Positions 1 through 8,294 of a DNA stretch of 64,000 nucleotides are shown piece after piece. The stretch comes from JALSRK01 sp964461995 (GTDB lineage Bacteria > Acidobacteriota > Terriglobia > Bryobacterales > Bryobacteraceae), in assembly GCA_964461995.1 (NCBI GenBank), contig CAYWXL010000010.1, forward strand, positions 1-64,000, read 5' to 3'. The number at the start of each line of letters is the position of its first letter. The stretch's first letter is position 1. The translations under genes and the position numbers were made by a program. The notes below the pieces were generated by a model. The model was not told the DNA's origin. It made no database searches and saw nothing but the letters and a program-made list of their open reading frames with translations.

Positions 1-1545
1 CGGCTGATCCGCTCGCTGCCTACGAGGAGCGCGGTGCTCGCCGCGGCCACCTGTGACAAGGGCCTGCCGGCGATGATGATGGCGCTCGCCGGGACGCGGG
101 GCCTGCCTTGCGTGCTGATGCCCGGCGGGGTGACGCTGCTGCCGGAAGAGGGCGAGGACGCCGGACGCATCCAGAGCATCGGCGCCCGCTACGCCCACGG
201 CGAGGCGACGCTCGAATACGCGCAGGAGATGGCTTGCCGGGCCTGCGCCTCGCCCGGCGGGGGCTGCCAGTTTCTGGGGACGGCGGCGACGTCGCAGGTG
301 ATCGCCGAGGCGCTGGGGCTGGCGCTGACGCACGCCGCGCTGTCGCCCTCGGGACAGCCGATCTGGCTCGACATGGCCCGGCGCTCGGCCCGGGCGACGC
401 TGCGGCAGCTCGAGCGCGGGCTCACCGTCAAGGACGTTCTCACCGAAGCCGCCATCCACAACGCTCTGGTCACGCACGCCGCCTTCGGCGGCTCGACGAA
501 CCTCGTCATCCACCTGCCGGCCATCGCCCACGCCGCCGGACTGCCCCGGCCGACGGTGGAGGACTGGGAAGAGGTGAACCGCCGGATCCCGCGGCTGGTC
601 GATGTGATCCCGAACGGGCCCAAGGGCTTCGCCACCGTCCAGGTGTTCCTGGCAGGCGGCGTTCCCGAGGTGATGCTCCACCTGCGGCGCGCCGGGCTGC
701 TGGAGCTGGACGCGTTGACGGCTACGGGCGAGACGCTGGGCACGATGCTCGACTGGTGGGAGCGCTCCGAGCGCCGGGCGCGGCTGCGGCGCTTGCTCCG
801 GGAGCGTGACGGGATCGATCCGGACGAGGTGATCATGGATCCAGATACGGCGGCCCGCCGGGGGCTGACGTCCACGGTGTGCTTTCCCCGGGGCAACCTG
901 ACCCCCGGCGGCGCGGTGATCAAGAGCACGGCCATCGACCCCTCGGTTGTGGGACCGGACAACGTCTTCCGGATGACGGGCCCGGCGCGCGTCTTCCTCA
1001 CCGAGAAGGCGGCCATCGCGGCGGTGAAGAGCAACGGTCCGGACCGGGTGAAGGAAGGCGAGGTGATGGTGCTGATCTGCCGCGGGCCGATGGGCGCGGG
1101 CATGGAGGAGACCTTCCAGCTCACCGCGGCGCTGCGGTATCTGCCGTTCGGCAAGCACATCGCGCTGCTCACCGACGCCCGCTTCAGCGGCGTCTCCACC
1201 GGGGCCTGCATCGGGCACGTCACGCCGGAGGCGCTGGCCGGGGGCCCGATCGGCAAGGTGCGCGACGGCGACATGATCGAGATCGTCATCGACCGCAACC
1301 GCCAGGAAGGCTCGGTGAACCTGGTGGGCAAGAACGGGCGGGTCGAGGGCCGCGAGGCGGGCGACCGCATCCTGGCCGAACGGCCTCCGCGCGAGGATCT
1401 GGCCCCGGATGCCGAGCTGCCGGCCGCGACGAGGCTCTGGGCGGCACTTCAGGAGGTGAGCGGCGGCACGTGGGGCGGCTGCGTCTTCGACACCGAGGAG
1501 ATCCTGCGAGTCATCGAGGCCGGAAGGAAGGCGCTGGGCCGATAG
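1..1545 (+). CDS. YjhG/YagF-family sugar-acid (D-xylonate) dehydratase, 5' partial
   Basis: This is the C-terminal part of an IlvD/Edd-family dehydratase that runs off the left edge; the frame is open from base 1, and the GTG at 34 is internal. The family converts sugar acids such as D-xylonate to 2-keto-3-deoxy acids in the cytoplasm, using an Fe-S cluster. Visible hallmarks are ATCDKGLP near the edge and the segment CRACASPGGGCQFLGTA, which supplies conserved cysteines and is typical of the YjhG/YagF branch rather than IlvD. The motif PSGQPIWLDMARRSAR and the later LLTDARFSG with GHVTPEA also fit. About 515 residues remain of a family length near 650, so roughly the first 140 are missing. 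The 3' end overlaps the convergent DUF2461 gene by 35 bp. The exact substrate is inferred from the family branch. Confidence 0.88.
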   Translation, partial: RLIRSLPTRSAVLAAATCDKGLPAMMMALAGTRGLPCVLMPGGVTLLPEEGEDAGRIQSIGARYAHGEATLEYAQEMACRACASPGGGCQFLGTAATSQVIAEALGLALTHAALSPSGQPIWLDMARRSARATLRQLERGLTVKDVLTEAAIHNALVTHAAFGGSTNLVIHLPAIAHAAGLPRPTVEDWEEVNRRIPRLVDVIPNGPKGFATVQVFLAGGVPEVMLHLRRAGLLELDALTATGETLGTMLDWWERSERRARLRRLLRERDGIDPDEVIMDPDTAARRGLTSTVCFPRGNLTPGGAVIKSTAIDPSVVGPDNVFRMTGPARVFLTEKAAIAAVKSNGPDRVKEGEVMVLICRGPMGAGMEETFQLTAALRYLPFGKHIALLTDARFSGVSTGACIGHVTPEALAGGPIGKVRDGDMIEIVIDRNRQEGSVNLVGKNGRVEGREAGDRILAERPPREDLAPDAELPAATRLWAALQEVSGGTWGGCVFDTEEILRVIEAGRKALGR

Positions 1546-2254
1546 CCAGGGGGTCCGGGCGGCTCTCGCGGAGGCGCGCCACCAGGGGCTCGTTCAGGAA
1601 ATCGACGAACTCTTTGAGCGCCCGGAAGCGCTTCAGGACCTCGCGCTGCAGCTCCGGGCCGAGGGCGAGCTCCGGGGGCAGGGAGACGGAGAAGAGCCAC
1701 TGCTGCTTGCGGAGCAGGTCCACGGCCGGGTGGTCCGGAGAGAAGCCCTTCGGGGCGCGGCTGAGCTCCTCGCCGTAGAGTTCGCCCATGAGGGACCGCA
1801 GGCGGCGGGAGCGTAGGATCTTGTCCAGCCGCTCGTGGTTCGCGGCGATGTGGGTGCGGATCGCCAGCAGCTCTTCCCGGCCTGGCCGGTAAGCCCCGCC
1901 GGCCACGAGCACCTCCTTGGCGGAGACGTGGAAGTAGTAGCCGCCGCCGACGTGCCTTTCGAGGCCGCGGCGGGGGAAGGTGGCGCCGGTCTGCAGCTTG
2001 TAGGGGGTCTTGTCCTTGCTGAAGCGGGTGTCTCGGTAGATCCGATAGATGGCCTTCTTGGGGTCGGTGACGTGCTCGGGGGAGAAGCGCAGCAGCTCCA
2101 GGTTGACGGCCTCGACCAGCGCGGTCATCGGCGCTTTGACCTTCTCCTCGTAGAGGGCCTTGTGCTCCTGGAACCACTCCCGGCGGTTGTTCCGCTCCAG
2201 CTCGGAGAAGAACCGTATCATTTCCGGTGGGAAGCCTGGAAAGCGCCGCGCCAT
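1511..2254 (-). CDS. DUF2461 domain-containing protein (TIGR02453)
   Basis: A 247-residue protein recognised as DUF2461/TIGR02453 by its start (FPPEMIRFFSELERNNRREWF), the conserved KKAIYRIYRDTRFSKDKTPYK core and GGGYYFHVS. The family is widespread and of unknown biochemical function. No signal peptide or membrane segment is present, so it is probably cytoplasmic. The C-terminal tail is proline/arginine-rich, and its coding end overlaps the end of the sugar-acid dehydratase on the other strand by 35 bp. It is divergent from murB with only 26 bp between the two start codons. Confidence 0.85.
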   Translation of the reverse strand: MARRFPGFPPEMIRFFSELERNNRREWFQEHKALYEEKVKAPMTALVEAVNLELLRFSPEHVTDPKKAIYRIYRDTRFSKDKTPYKLQTGATFPRRGLERHVGGGYYFHVSAKEVLVAGGAYRPGREELLAIRTHIAANHERLDKILRSRRLRSLMGELYGEELSRAPKGFSPDHPAVDLLRKQQWLFSVSLPPELALGPELQREVLKRFRALKEFVDFLNEPLVARLRESRPDPLAIGPAPSFRPR

Positions 2255-2266
2255 CGGATGCTCCTC

Positions 2267-2272
2267 TATAAT
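2267..2272 (+). promoter_or_regulatory. TATAAT -10 element, probably leaderless murB promoter
   Basis: A perfect TATAAT lies 8 nt before the murB ATG. Initiation 6-8 nt after the hexamer would start the mRNA at or next to the start codon. No Shine-Dalgarno is present, and no good -35 can be seen inside the divergent gene. Confidence 0.45.
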
Positions 2273-2280
2273 CGTGATGG

Positions 2281-3246
2281 ATGCCAGCCGTCGAGGAGGC
2301 GCTGGAGCGCCTCGCCGCCATTCCCAATGTAACCGTTCATTCCCGGGAACCGCTCAGCCGCCATACGCGCTTCGGCATCGGGGGGGCGGCGGCGGTCTTC
2401 GCGGAGTCTCCGGACCGCGACGCGTTCATTGAAGCGCTGCGGGCCGCGCGGGCGACGGGTCTGCCGGCGCTGGTGATCGGCGGCGGCACGAACCTGGTGG
2501 CGGCCGATGAGGGCTTTCCCGGCATCGTGCTGCGCTACACGGGCGACCGCATCGAGGCGGCGGACGGGAGCGTCGAAGCCGAAGCCGGGGCGGAGCTGCA
2601 GGCGCTGGTCGATTTCACCATCGAGCGCGGCCTGGCCGGCCTGGAGACGATGACGGGGATACCGGGCTCGGTGGGGGCGGCGGTCTACGGGAATGCGGGA
2701 GCCTACGGGCGGTCGATTTCCGAAGTGGTGCGGGAGGTCGAGTTCTTCGACGGGGAGCGCATCCGGAAGCTGCCGCGCGCGGGTTGCGAGTTCGCCTACC
2801 GGGAGAGCATCTTCAAGCGGCGCAAGGAGTGGGTGATCCTGAAGGCCGCGCTGGAGCTGGAGCCGGGCGACGCCGAGGCGCTGCGGAGCAAGGCGGAGGA
2901 GATCCGCGCCGTGCGGGACCGCAAGTATCCGCCGTCGATGCGTTGCGCCGGGAGCATCTTCAAGAACCTGCTCGTCGCAGAGCTGCCGCCGGAGACGGCG
3001 GCGCGCATTCCACCTGACGTGATCCGCGAGGGCAAGGCTCCGGCGGGCTATTTCCTGGAGCAGGTGGGGGCCAAGGGGATGCGCCGGGGCGGCATCTGCG
3101 TGGCTGACTACCACGGCAACCTGATCTACAACGCCGGGGGAGGGACGGCGCGGGATCTGCGGGCGTTGGCCGATGAGCTGAAACGCCGGGTCCGGGAGCG
3201 GTTCGGCATCGAACTCGAAGAAGAGATCCAGTACGTGGGCTTCTGA
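2281..3246 (+). CDS. murB: UDP-N-acetylenolpyruvoylglucosamine reductase MurB
   Basis: MurB reduces UDP-GlcNAc-enolpyruvate to UDP-MurNAc with NADPH and FAD, an early cytoplasmic step of peptidoglycan synthesis. The 321-residue protein has the FAD-binding N domain (HTRFGIGG about residues 28-35, GGGTNLV 67-73, TGIPGSVGAAVYGNAGAYG 125-143) and the C-terminal MurB domain. The catalytic serine is in the GSIFKN motif (S225), the FAYRESIFK segment is conserved, and the terminal acidic residues (E315-E317) match the position of the catalytic glutamate. It stands alone here rather than in a mur/fts cluster. The start is ATG 2281, just after a TATAAT box and without a Shine-Dalgarno. Confidence 0.95.
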   Translation: MPAVEEALERLAAIPNVTVHSREPLSRHTRFGIGGAAAVFAESPDRDAFIEALRAARATGLPALVIGGGTNLVAADEGFPGIVLRYTGDRIEAADGSVEAEAGAELQALVDFTIERGLAGLETMTGIPGSVGAAVYGNAGAYGRSISEVVREVEFFDGERIRKLPRAGCEFAYRESIFKRRKEWVILKAALELEPGDAEALRSKAEEIRAVRDRKYPPSMRCAGSIFKNLLVAELPPETAARIPPDVIREGKAPAGYFLEQVGAKGMRRGGICVADYHGNLIYNAGGGTARDLRALADELKRRVRERFGIELEEEIQYVGF

Positions 3247-3279
3247 CGGCGCCGGCGCGGGATTCCTCCAGCTCCGCTC

Positions 3280-5097
3280 TCACGCGGCTTTCGGGCCCTG
3301 ACCCTTGTAGAGCGACTGGACGACCTTTTCGTGGTTTTTCAGGACCTGGGCCCGGCGGACCTTCATGGTCGGCGTCAGCTCGCCGGCGTCGATCGTGAAG
3401 TCGCGCTCCAGCACGTGGTACTTGCGGATGCGCTCGAAGTCGGCCAGTTGCCGGTTCACTCGGTCCACGATCTGCCTGACCTCCTGGGCGACCACCGGTT
3501 CCCGGACGATCTCCTCCATCGGCCGCTTGGAGGCCCCCTTCATGCCCGGCAGGGACTCGACGGCCTGAGGGTTCAGCGTGAACAGGGCGGCGACGTAAGG
3601 CATCTTGTCGCCGAGCAGGAGCACCTGGTTGATGAGCGGCTCCACTTTGAAGAGCGTCTCGATCTTGGCCGGGTAGATCTTCTTGCCGTTGGAGGCGACG
3701 AGGACTTCCTTCTTGCGGCCGGTGATGTAAACGTAGCCGTCCTCGTCGATGGAGGCGATGTCACCCGTGTGCAGCCAGCCGTCGCGCAGGACCTCCGCGG
3801 TGGCCTGCGGATCTTTGTAATAGCCGGCGAAGAGCGTGGGGCCTTTGATGAGGAGCTCACCGTCTTCGGCGATCTTGAGTTCGACGCCCGGCAGGGGCTT
3901 GCCGATGGAGCCGGAAATGGGACGGTCCATCGGATTCAGGCACACGATGCCACCCTCGGTGAGGCCGTAGCCTTCGTAGATGGGCATGCCGATGGCGGCG
4001 TAGAAGTCCGCCAGGTCCTTGCCCAGCGGCGCGGCGCCGGAGATGGGCAGCTTGAGCCGGTCGCCGAAGCGTTCGCGGATCTTGCGGAAGACAAGGCGGT
4101 CGGCCAGTTTCAGCGCACGCTGCATCCAGGCAGGAACCGGCTGGCCAGCCTGTTTGCGGCGGGCCACTTCCAGCCCCACGCCGAGGGCGCCGTAGAACAT
4201 CTTGCGGGTCAGAGTTCCGCGCTTGCGGATTTCGGTGCAGATGCTGGCGTAGATCCGCTCCCAGACGCGCGGCGGCGCCACGAAGAAGGTCGGGCGGACC
4301 TCCCGCAGCTCCTGGGGCAGGCGGCTCAGGCCGGCCGAGAACCAGACTGGCACTCCCATTCGCAGCGGCACGAACTGCATCGCGACCCGCTGAGTGATGT
4401 GCGCCGAAGGCAGGAAGGCGATGGTCGCATCGTCGGGTCCTAACGGAATCACTTTGGGTCCCATGTCCACGTTGGCGACGATGGCGCCGTGGGCAACGAT
4501 GCCCATCTTGGGCTCTCCGGTGGCGCCGGAGGTGAGATAGAGGATTGCAGGGTCTTCAGGCTGGACTTCGACGCAGATCGAGGGTAGCAGATCTGGATCC
4601 TCCACGATCGCCGCGGCGCCGAGTTCCCGGAGTTTGTCGAGCGTGAGAGCGCCTTCGGCCTCGCCTTCGATGAGGATCCACTTGACGTCGAGGCCGTCGG
4701 TGCCCGCCGCCTGGACGAGCGTGCGCATGTCTTCCGGCGTCTCAGCCACCACGGCTTTGGCTTCGCAGGCGCGGATCGTGGTGACCAGCTTGTGCGCCGG
4801 ATAGCTGGTGTAGAGGGCGGCCGCCACGGAACCGTTGGTCATGATGCCGATGTCGGCAAGGTAGAACTCAGCCCGGGTGTTCGAATGCAAAACGACCACG
4901 TCGCCTTTGCCGATACCCAGCCGGCGCAACCCGGCGGCGATCTCCTCGACGGCCTGGCGGTAGTCGATCCAGTTGTAGATGCGGTATTTCTCGGCGCCCT
5001 TGCCCCTGGCCGGCTGGTAAAGCGCCGGCCGCGTCCCCCAGGTCTTCGCGGCCTCCTCCACCAGGCTGTAGACAGTGCGATCGCCCATCGGCAACAT
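3280..5097 (-). CDS. AMP-dependent synthetase / long-chain fatty-acid-CoA ligase
   Basis: A 605-residue adenylate-forming (ANL) enzyme of the FadD15/ACSL type. It should activate a fatty acid to acyl-AMP and then acyl-CoA in the cytoplasm or at the inner membrane. The P-loop reads YLTSGATGEPK (near residue 190), with Ala replacing the usual second Thr/Ser. Other family motifs are YEGYGLTEGG, GELLIKGPTLFAGYY, DGWLHTGDIASIDEDGYVYITGRKKE and the catalytic-lysine region near LTPTMKVRR. The start could be ATG 5097 or the in-frame ATG 5088. It is followed on the same strand by nothing obviously linked, and its 3' end converges on murB with 33 bp between. Chain-length specificity cannot be read from sequence. 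Confidence 0.9.
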   Translation of the reverse strand: MLPMGDRTVYSLVEEAAKTWGTRPALYQPARGKGAEKYRIYNWIDYRQAVEEIAAGLRRLGIGKGDVVVLHSNTRAEFYLADIGIMTNGSVAAALYTSYPAHKLVTTIRACEAKAVVAETPEDMRTLVQAAGTDGLDVKWILIEGEAEGALTLDKLRELGAAAIVEDPDLLPSICVEVQPEDPAILYLTSGATGEPKMGIVAHGAIVANVDMGPKVIPLGPDDATIAFLPSAHITQRVAMQFVPLRMGVPVWFSAGLSRLPQELREVRPTFFVAPPRVWERIYASICTEIRKRGTLTRKMFYGALGVGLEVARRKQAGQPVPAWMQRALKLADRLVFRKIRERFGDRLKLPISGAAPLGKDLADFYAAIGMPIYEGYGLTEGGIVCLNPMDRPISGSIGKPLPGVELKIAEDGELLIKGPTLFAGYYKDPQATAEVLRDGWLHTGDIASIDEDGYVYITGRKKEVLVASNGKKIYPAKIETLFKVEPLINQVLLLGDKMPYVAALFTLNPQAVESLPGMKGASKRPMEEIVREPVVAQEVRQIVDRVNRQLADFERIRKYHVLERDFTIDAGELTPTMKVRRAQVLKNHEKVVQSLYKGQGPKAA

Positions 5098-5167
5098 GCT
5101 ACCAAATCGGGTCCGGCTCCCTGCGCGAGGGCCATGGAATGCGGGTAGGGAAGGGATGATCGGGCGT

Positions 5168-6487
5168 TCAGCTTCGGGGCCGTTCCAGGGCCACGACGTC
5201 GCCTTCGCTCAGGCCGCTGCGGACGGCGGCATAGAGGTGGTTCCGCAGGCCGAGCTCCACCGGCTGCTTCTCGAAGCGGTCCCCACGTTTTACGTAAACG
5301 AACTCCTCTCCGTTCTCCTCAAAGACGGCCGCCAGCGGTACGAGGGTGGCGTTTTCCTCACGCCCGATAATGATGTCGGCATAGGCGGAGAGGTCCGGAA
5401 TCAGTTTCGGATGGGAGCCTTCGATGCGAACGCGGACCGGCAGGGTTCGGACCCATGGGCTCTGGCGGCTGCTCTTCGCCAGCGCGCCGATGCTGTATAC
5501 CTCGCCCTTGAGGCGGATTTCCGGGAACGCGTCCAGCCCGATCCGCGCTTTCATCCCGATTTTCACGAGATTGCTGTCTACCTGGCTGATCTTCCCTTCT
5601 ACTTGCATTGTGCTCGTGTCCATCACTTTGAGGAACACGAGGCCCGGATGGAGTCGGTCACCGTTCTGCACCAGGCCGAACTCTCCGTTGCGGAAGATCT
5701 GTTGCCGGACGACCATCCCATCCACGGGAGCCTTCACTGTGTAGCGCTGCAGGTCGTAAACGTGCCGGTCGCGGTGCCGCTTGTGCCGCTCCGTCGTCAG
5801 CTCCAGGATTCGGATCTCGGCGCGGTGGGCCGCTTTCTTGAACTCGAGGTCTTTCAGTTGCTGTTCGTAGGCGGCCCGCGTTTCCTCGACGCCGATGTTC
5901 AGGATCTCCTGGTCGATAAAGGTTCGGATTTCAGCAGCCCGAGCCTCGGTGACCCACTTCTGCCAATTCGCCTTGGCCACCGTGACGTTCTGTTGAAGGC
6001 TGGCTAGTTCAGCTTCCTGTTCCGCCCGGCGTTTCCGGATGTCGGCTTCCGAGGCTACGACGATGGCGTTCACGTCGTCGATGTGGTCCCGTAAGCGCCG
6101 GGCGTCGATGCGGGCGATGACCTCGCCTTTCTTGACCATCTTGCCGGAGGGCGCCAGATCGAGCAGGATCATGGCCATCCGGTCCGGACCCCGCTGCCGC
6201 GGCGCGGTGATATTGACGAAGCGGATGGAGGACGTGGTGCCAGCCACCCGTACCACCTGCTCGAGCGGGCCGGTGGTGACCGATGCAGTCCGGATCGTAG
6301 CGGCCTGGGGTTGGGCCGGTCCTTCACCCAGGGGCTGGAGCCAGGCCCAGGCGAGGTATACTCCACCCCCCAGGAGCGCTGCAACCGTTGGCCACAGCCA
6401 CCAGCGCCGGCGCTTTTCCCCCGGACCTGGGCGTTCCTCTCCGGGTTCCCGGGCAGGCGCGGGAGTGGGGTGGGGAATCGTTGACAT
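5168..6487 (-). CDS. HlyD/RND-type efflux periplasmic adaptor subunit
   Basis: A 439-residue membrane-fusion (adaptor) protein. It has a proline-rich cytoplasmic tail, one membrane anchor at about residues 30-50 (WWLWPTVAALLGGGVYLAW), a split lipoyl/barrel-sandwich domain (IDARRLRDHIDD and KAPVDGMVVRQQ), a coiled-coil hairpin rich in Glu, Lys and Gln (about residues 135-245), then beta-barrel and membrane-proximal domains. Adaptors of this type link an inner-membrane RND or ABC/MacB pump to an outer-membrane channel. No pump or TolC-like gene adjoins it in this window, so the partner and cargo are unknown. The gene sits between the acyl-CoA ligase and a divergent lipoprotein gene. Confidence 0.85.
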   Translation of the reverse strand: MSTIPHPTPAPAREPGEERPGPGEKRRRWWLWPTVAALLGGGVYLAWAWLQPLGEGPAQPQAATIRTASVTTGPLEQVVRVAGTTSSIRFVNITAPRQRGPDRMAMILLDLAPSGKMVKKGEVIARIDARRLRDHIDDVNAIVVASEADIRKRRAEQEAELASLQQNVTVAKANWQKWVTEARAAEIRTFIDQEILNIGVEETRAAYEQQLKDLEFKKAAHRAEIRILELTTERHKRHRDRHVYDLQRYTVKAPVDGMVVRQQIFRNGEFGLVQNGDRLHPGLVFLKVMDTSTMQVEGKISQVDSNLVKIGMKARIGLDAFPEIRLKGEVYSIGALAKSSRQSPWVRTLPVRVRIEGSHPKLIPDLSAYADIIIGREENATLVPLAAVFEENGEEFVYVKRGDRFEKQPVELGLRNHLYAAVRSGLSEGDVVALERPRS

Positions 6488-6713
6488 CGAACCCTGCGAT
6501 CGTCTCCAGGATACAGGAACCTTGCTGGTAGTGAAGACGATCTGCCTCCGGCAGGAGGTTACCGCCAGCCCGCTCCAGGGGGGTGAGAACTGGCTCCCGG
6601 GCTGTGGCTTGTGGCGGGTGATAAGGAGAGAGTCCGGCCCCGAGGTTTCCCATTAAGGAGGTCGCCTGGGTTCCGGGAGTTCGCCAAGTACGGTAGGCTG
6701 GAAGGGACGATTG

Positions 6714-7565
6714 ATGAGCCCTTTCCGCCTGTTTCCCATCCTTGCCGGTGTGGCGTTATTTTCGTGTACGCCTGTCGCCGACGAATCGATCCGCGAGGCC
6801 GTTACCTTCTACGCGTCGTTCGACCGAGGGACCGACGCCGATTTCGGCGCCTTTCCCGAACCTGACTCCTCGTTTCACGCTGCGCCTGTTCTGGTTCCTG
6901 GCGCTTACGGCCACGCGCTGAAAATCGAAGATCCCGCAACCGCCGCCGTCGTCTACCGCGCTCAGGGCAACCTTCGCGACCGGCGGGGCTCCTGGAGCGG
7001 CACCCTCTCTTTCTGGATCCAAACCGACGGTTTGGCGGCCGCCGGCGGAGAAATCCGCGCGCCGGTGCAGATCGCCGCTGAGTGCGGCTCGCCGAGCGGG
7101 ATCTGGGTGGACCATCTTGGCGGGCCCTCGCCCGAGCTTCGCCTCGGCGTAGTTCTCGCACGCAGCGATCCAGCCCAGCCTCGAGCCGCCGTTGCCGCAC
7201 GCCTCAGGAGCTCCACGGCGGGGTCTTGGCGGCACGTGGCAGTCACGTGGGCCAACTTCGATTCAGGCCGCAGCGATGCCTGGACGGCGCTTTATCTCGA
7301 CGGCGACATGGCCGGAACGCTTACCAACAAGCCCCTTCGCTCGGGGTGGGACGGGAGCGATGCCTTCTTGTGCGTCGGGGTTAACTATACGGGCGCCATT
7401 GACGAACTAGTTGTGCTTAGTCGGCCGTTGAGCCAGAGGGAAATTCGCCGTTTGCGGTCCCAGCCGGCGTTGCTAGCCGCTTTGAAAGGCGGTCCGGGCG
7501 AACATGCAGCTCTCCCGGTACAAAGAGATCCATGGCTCCGATACTCCGCCTCGCTGCGGCGCTAG
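6714..7565 (+). CDS. LamG-like (concanavalin-A-fold) lipoprotein
   Basis: A 283-residue probable lipoprotein with a short signal and a lipobox-like LFSC (C18). The mature part resembles a LamG/laminin-G-like jelly-roll: an opening TFYASFDRGTDADF, a central WRHVAVTW motif with YLDGDMAGT, and a closing GAIDELVVLSRPLSQREIRRL. These are hallmarks of secreted sugar- or protein-binding domains in Acidobacteriota and Planctomycetota. No catalytic residues are recognisable. The start is ATG 6714, 6 nt after GGAAGGGA; an upstream TTG (6711) is less likely. The stop codon TAG forms part of a TAGAAT hexamer that may start the next gene's transcript. Confidence 0.6.
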   Translation: MSPFRLFPILAGVALFSCTPVADESIREAVTFYASFDRGTDADFGAFPEPDSSFHAAPVLVPGAYGHALKIEDPATAAVVYRAQGNLRDRRGSWSGTLSFWIQTDGLAAAGGEIRAPVQIAAECGSPSGIWVDHLGGPSPELRLGVVLARSDPAQPRAAVAARLRSSTAGSWRHVAVTWANFDSGRSDAWTALYLDGDMAGTLTNKPLRSGWDGSDAFLCVGVNYTGAIDELVVLSRPLSQREIRRLRSQPALLAALKGGPGEHAALPVQRDPWLRYSASLRR

Positions 7566-7568
7566 AAT
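7563..7568 (+). promoter_or_regulatory. TAGAAT -10-like element before the outer-membrane barrel gene
   Basis: TAGAAT lies 9 nt before the ATG at 7578 and overlaps the stop codon of the preceding gene. There is no Shine-Dalgarno between it and the ATG, so the transcript could be leaderless or nearly so. Without a recognisable -35 the call is weak. Confidence 0.3.
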
Positions 7569-7577
7569 AAAAATTTC

Positions 7578-8180
7578 ATGCGTACGAGCTGGATTGTTGT
7601 TGCCTTGCTGACGGTTACAGGCGTTGGCCCCTTGTTCGCCCAAAGAGCTCACGCTGGCGGTTCGGAAGCCCCCGCACAGGAACCGTCGGCTCAAGAGCTT
7701 CCGCGGGTTCCGACTCCCCCGGGTATCGAAACGGCGGAGGAAGACGAATACGGCCACGTACACTTCCATGAGCACCATCTGGGTCTCTTCATCGGCGGCA
7801 GCCGCTTGAAACAGGAAGACGGCTTCACTGTCGGCGGCGAATATGAATACCGCCTCCACCAGTTGCTCGGTCTGGGTTTCGAGGCCGAGTACGCCGGCGG
7901 AGACCTCCGTGAGACCGTGGCGGTCTTTCCGGTTTTCTTCCACCCGGGCGCTGGGCTGAAGCTCGCTGCGGGTCCTGGCTTTGAACGCGCTACCGAAGAG
8001 GTGACCGGGCCGGAAGCAAACACCGCGGGGGAGAAGCGCACGAACTTCCTGTTCCGGGTGTCGATCTTGTATGACTTCCCGGTCAAGGAGCGCTGCATTA
8101 TCAGTCCGGGTCTCTCGCTCGACTTCGTTAATGGCCGCCAGGTCTGGGTTTACGGTGTGACCTTCGGGGTGGGCTTCTGA
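7578..8180 (+). CDS. Secreted outer-membrane beta-barrel protein with His-rich segment, function unknown
   Basis: A 200-residue protein with a signal peptide (about residues 1-21, cleavage after LFA), a Pro/Glu-rich linker and a short histidine cluster HVHFHEHH near residue 60. Alternating aromatic/hydrophobic strands follow and end in GVTFGVGF, a C-terminal aromatic typical of outer-membrane barrels inserted by BamA. The glycine-flanked repeats (GGEYEYRL, GFEAEYAGG, GVTFGVGF) suggest about eight strands. The histidine cluster could bind a transition metal, which is inference only. I do not recognise a named family. Confidence 0.55.
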   Translation: MRTSWIVVALLTVTGVGPLFAQRAHAGGSEAPAQEPSAQELPRVPTPPGIETAEEDEYGHVHFHEHHLGLFIGGSRLKQEDGFTVGGEYEYRLHQLLGLGFEAEYAGGDLRETVAVFPVFFHPGAGLKLAAGPGFERATEEVTGPEANTAGEKRTNFLFRVSILYDFPVKERCIISPGLSLDFVNGRQVWVYGVTFGVGF

Positions 8181-8294
8181 CCTGCCACGGCCGGTGTTCC
8201 GAACGAGCTGAATCCAAAGCGGTGGCGCAGGATTCTTCTGGGGGTAGGTGCGCCGCCGTCGCGAGTCTCGTTGGAACGATACGCTGGAAAGACC

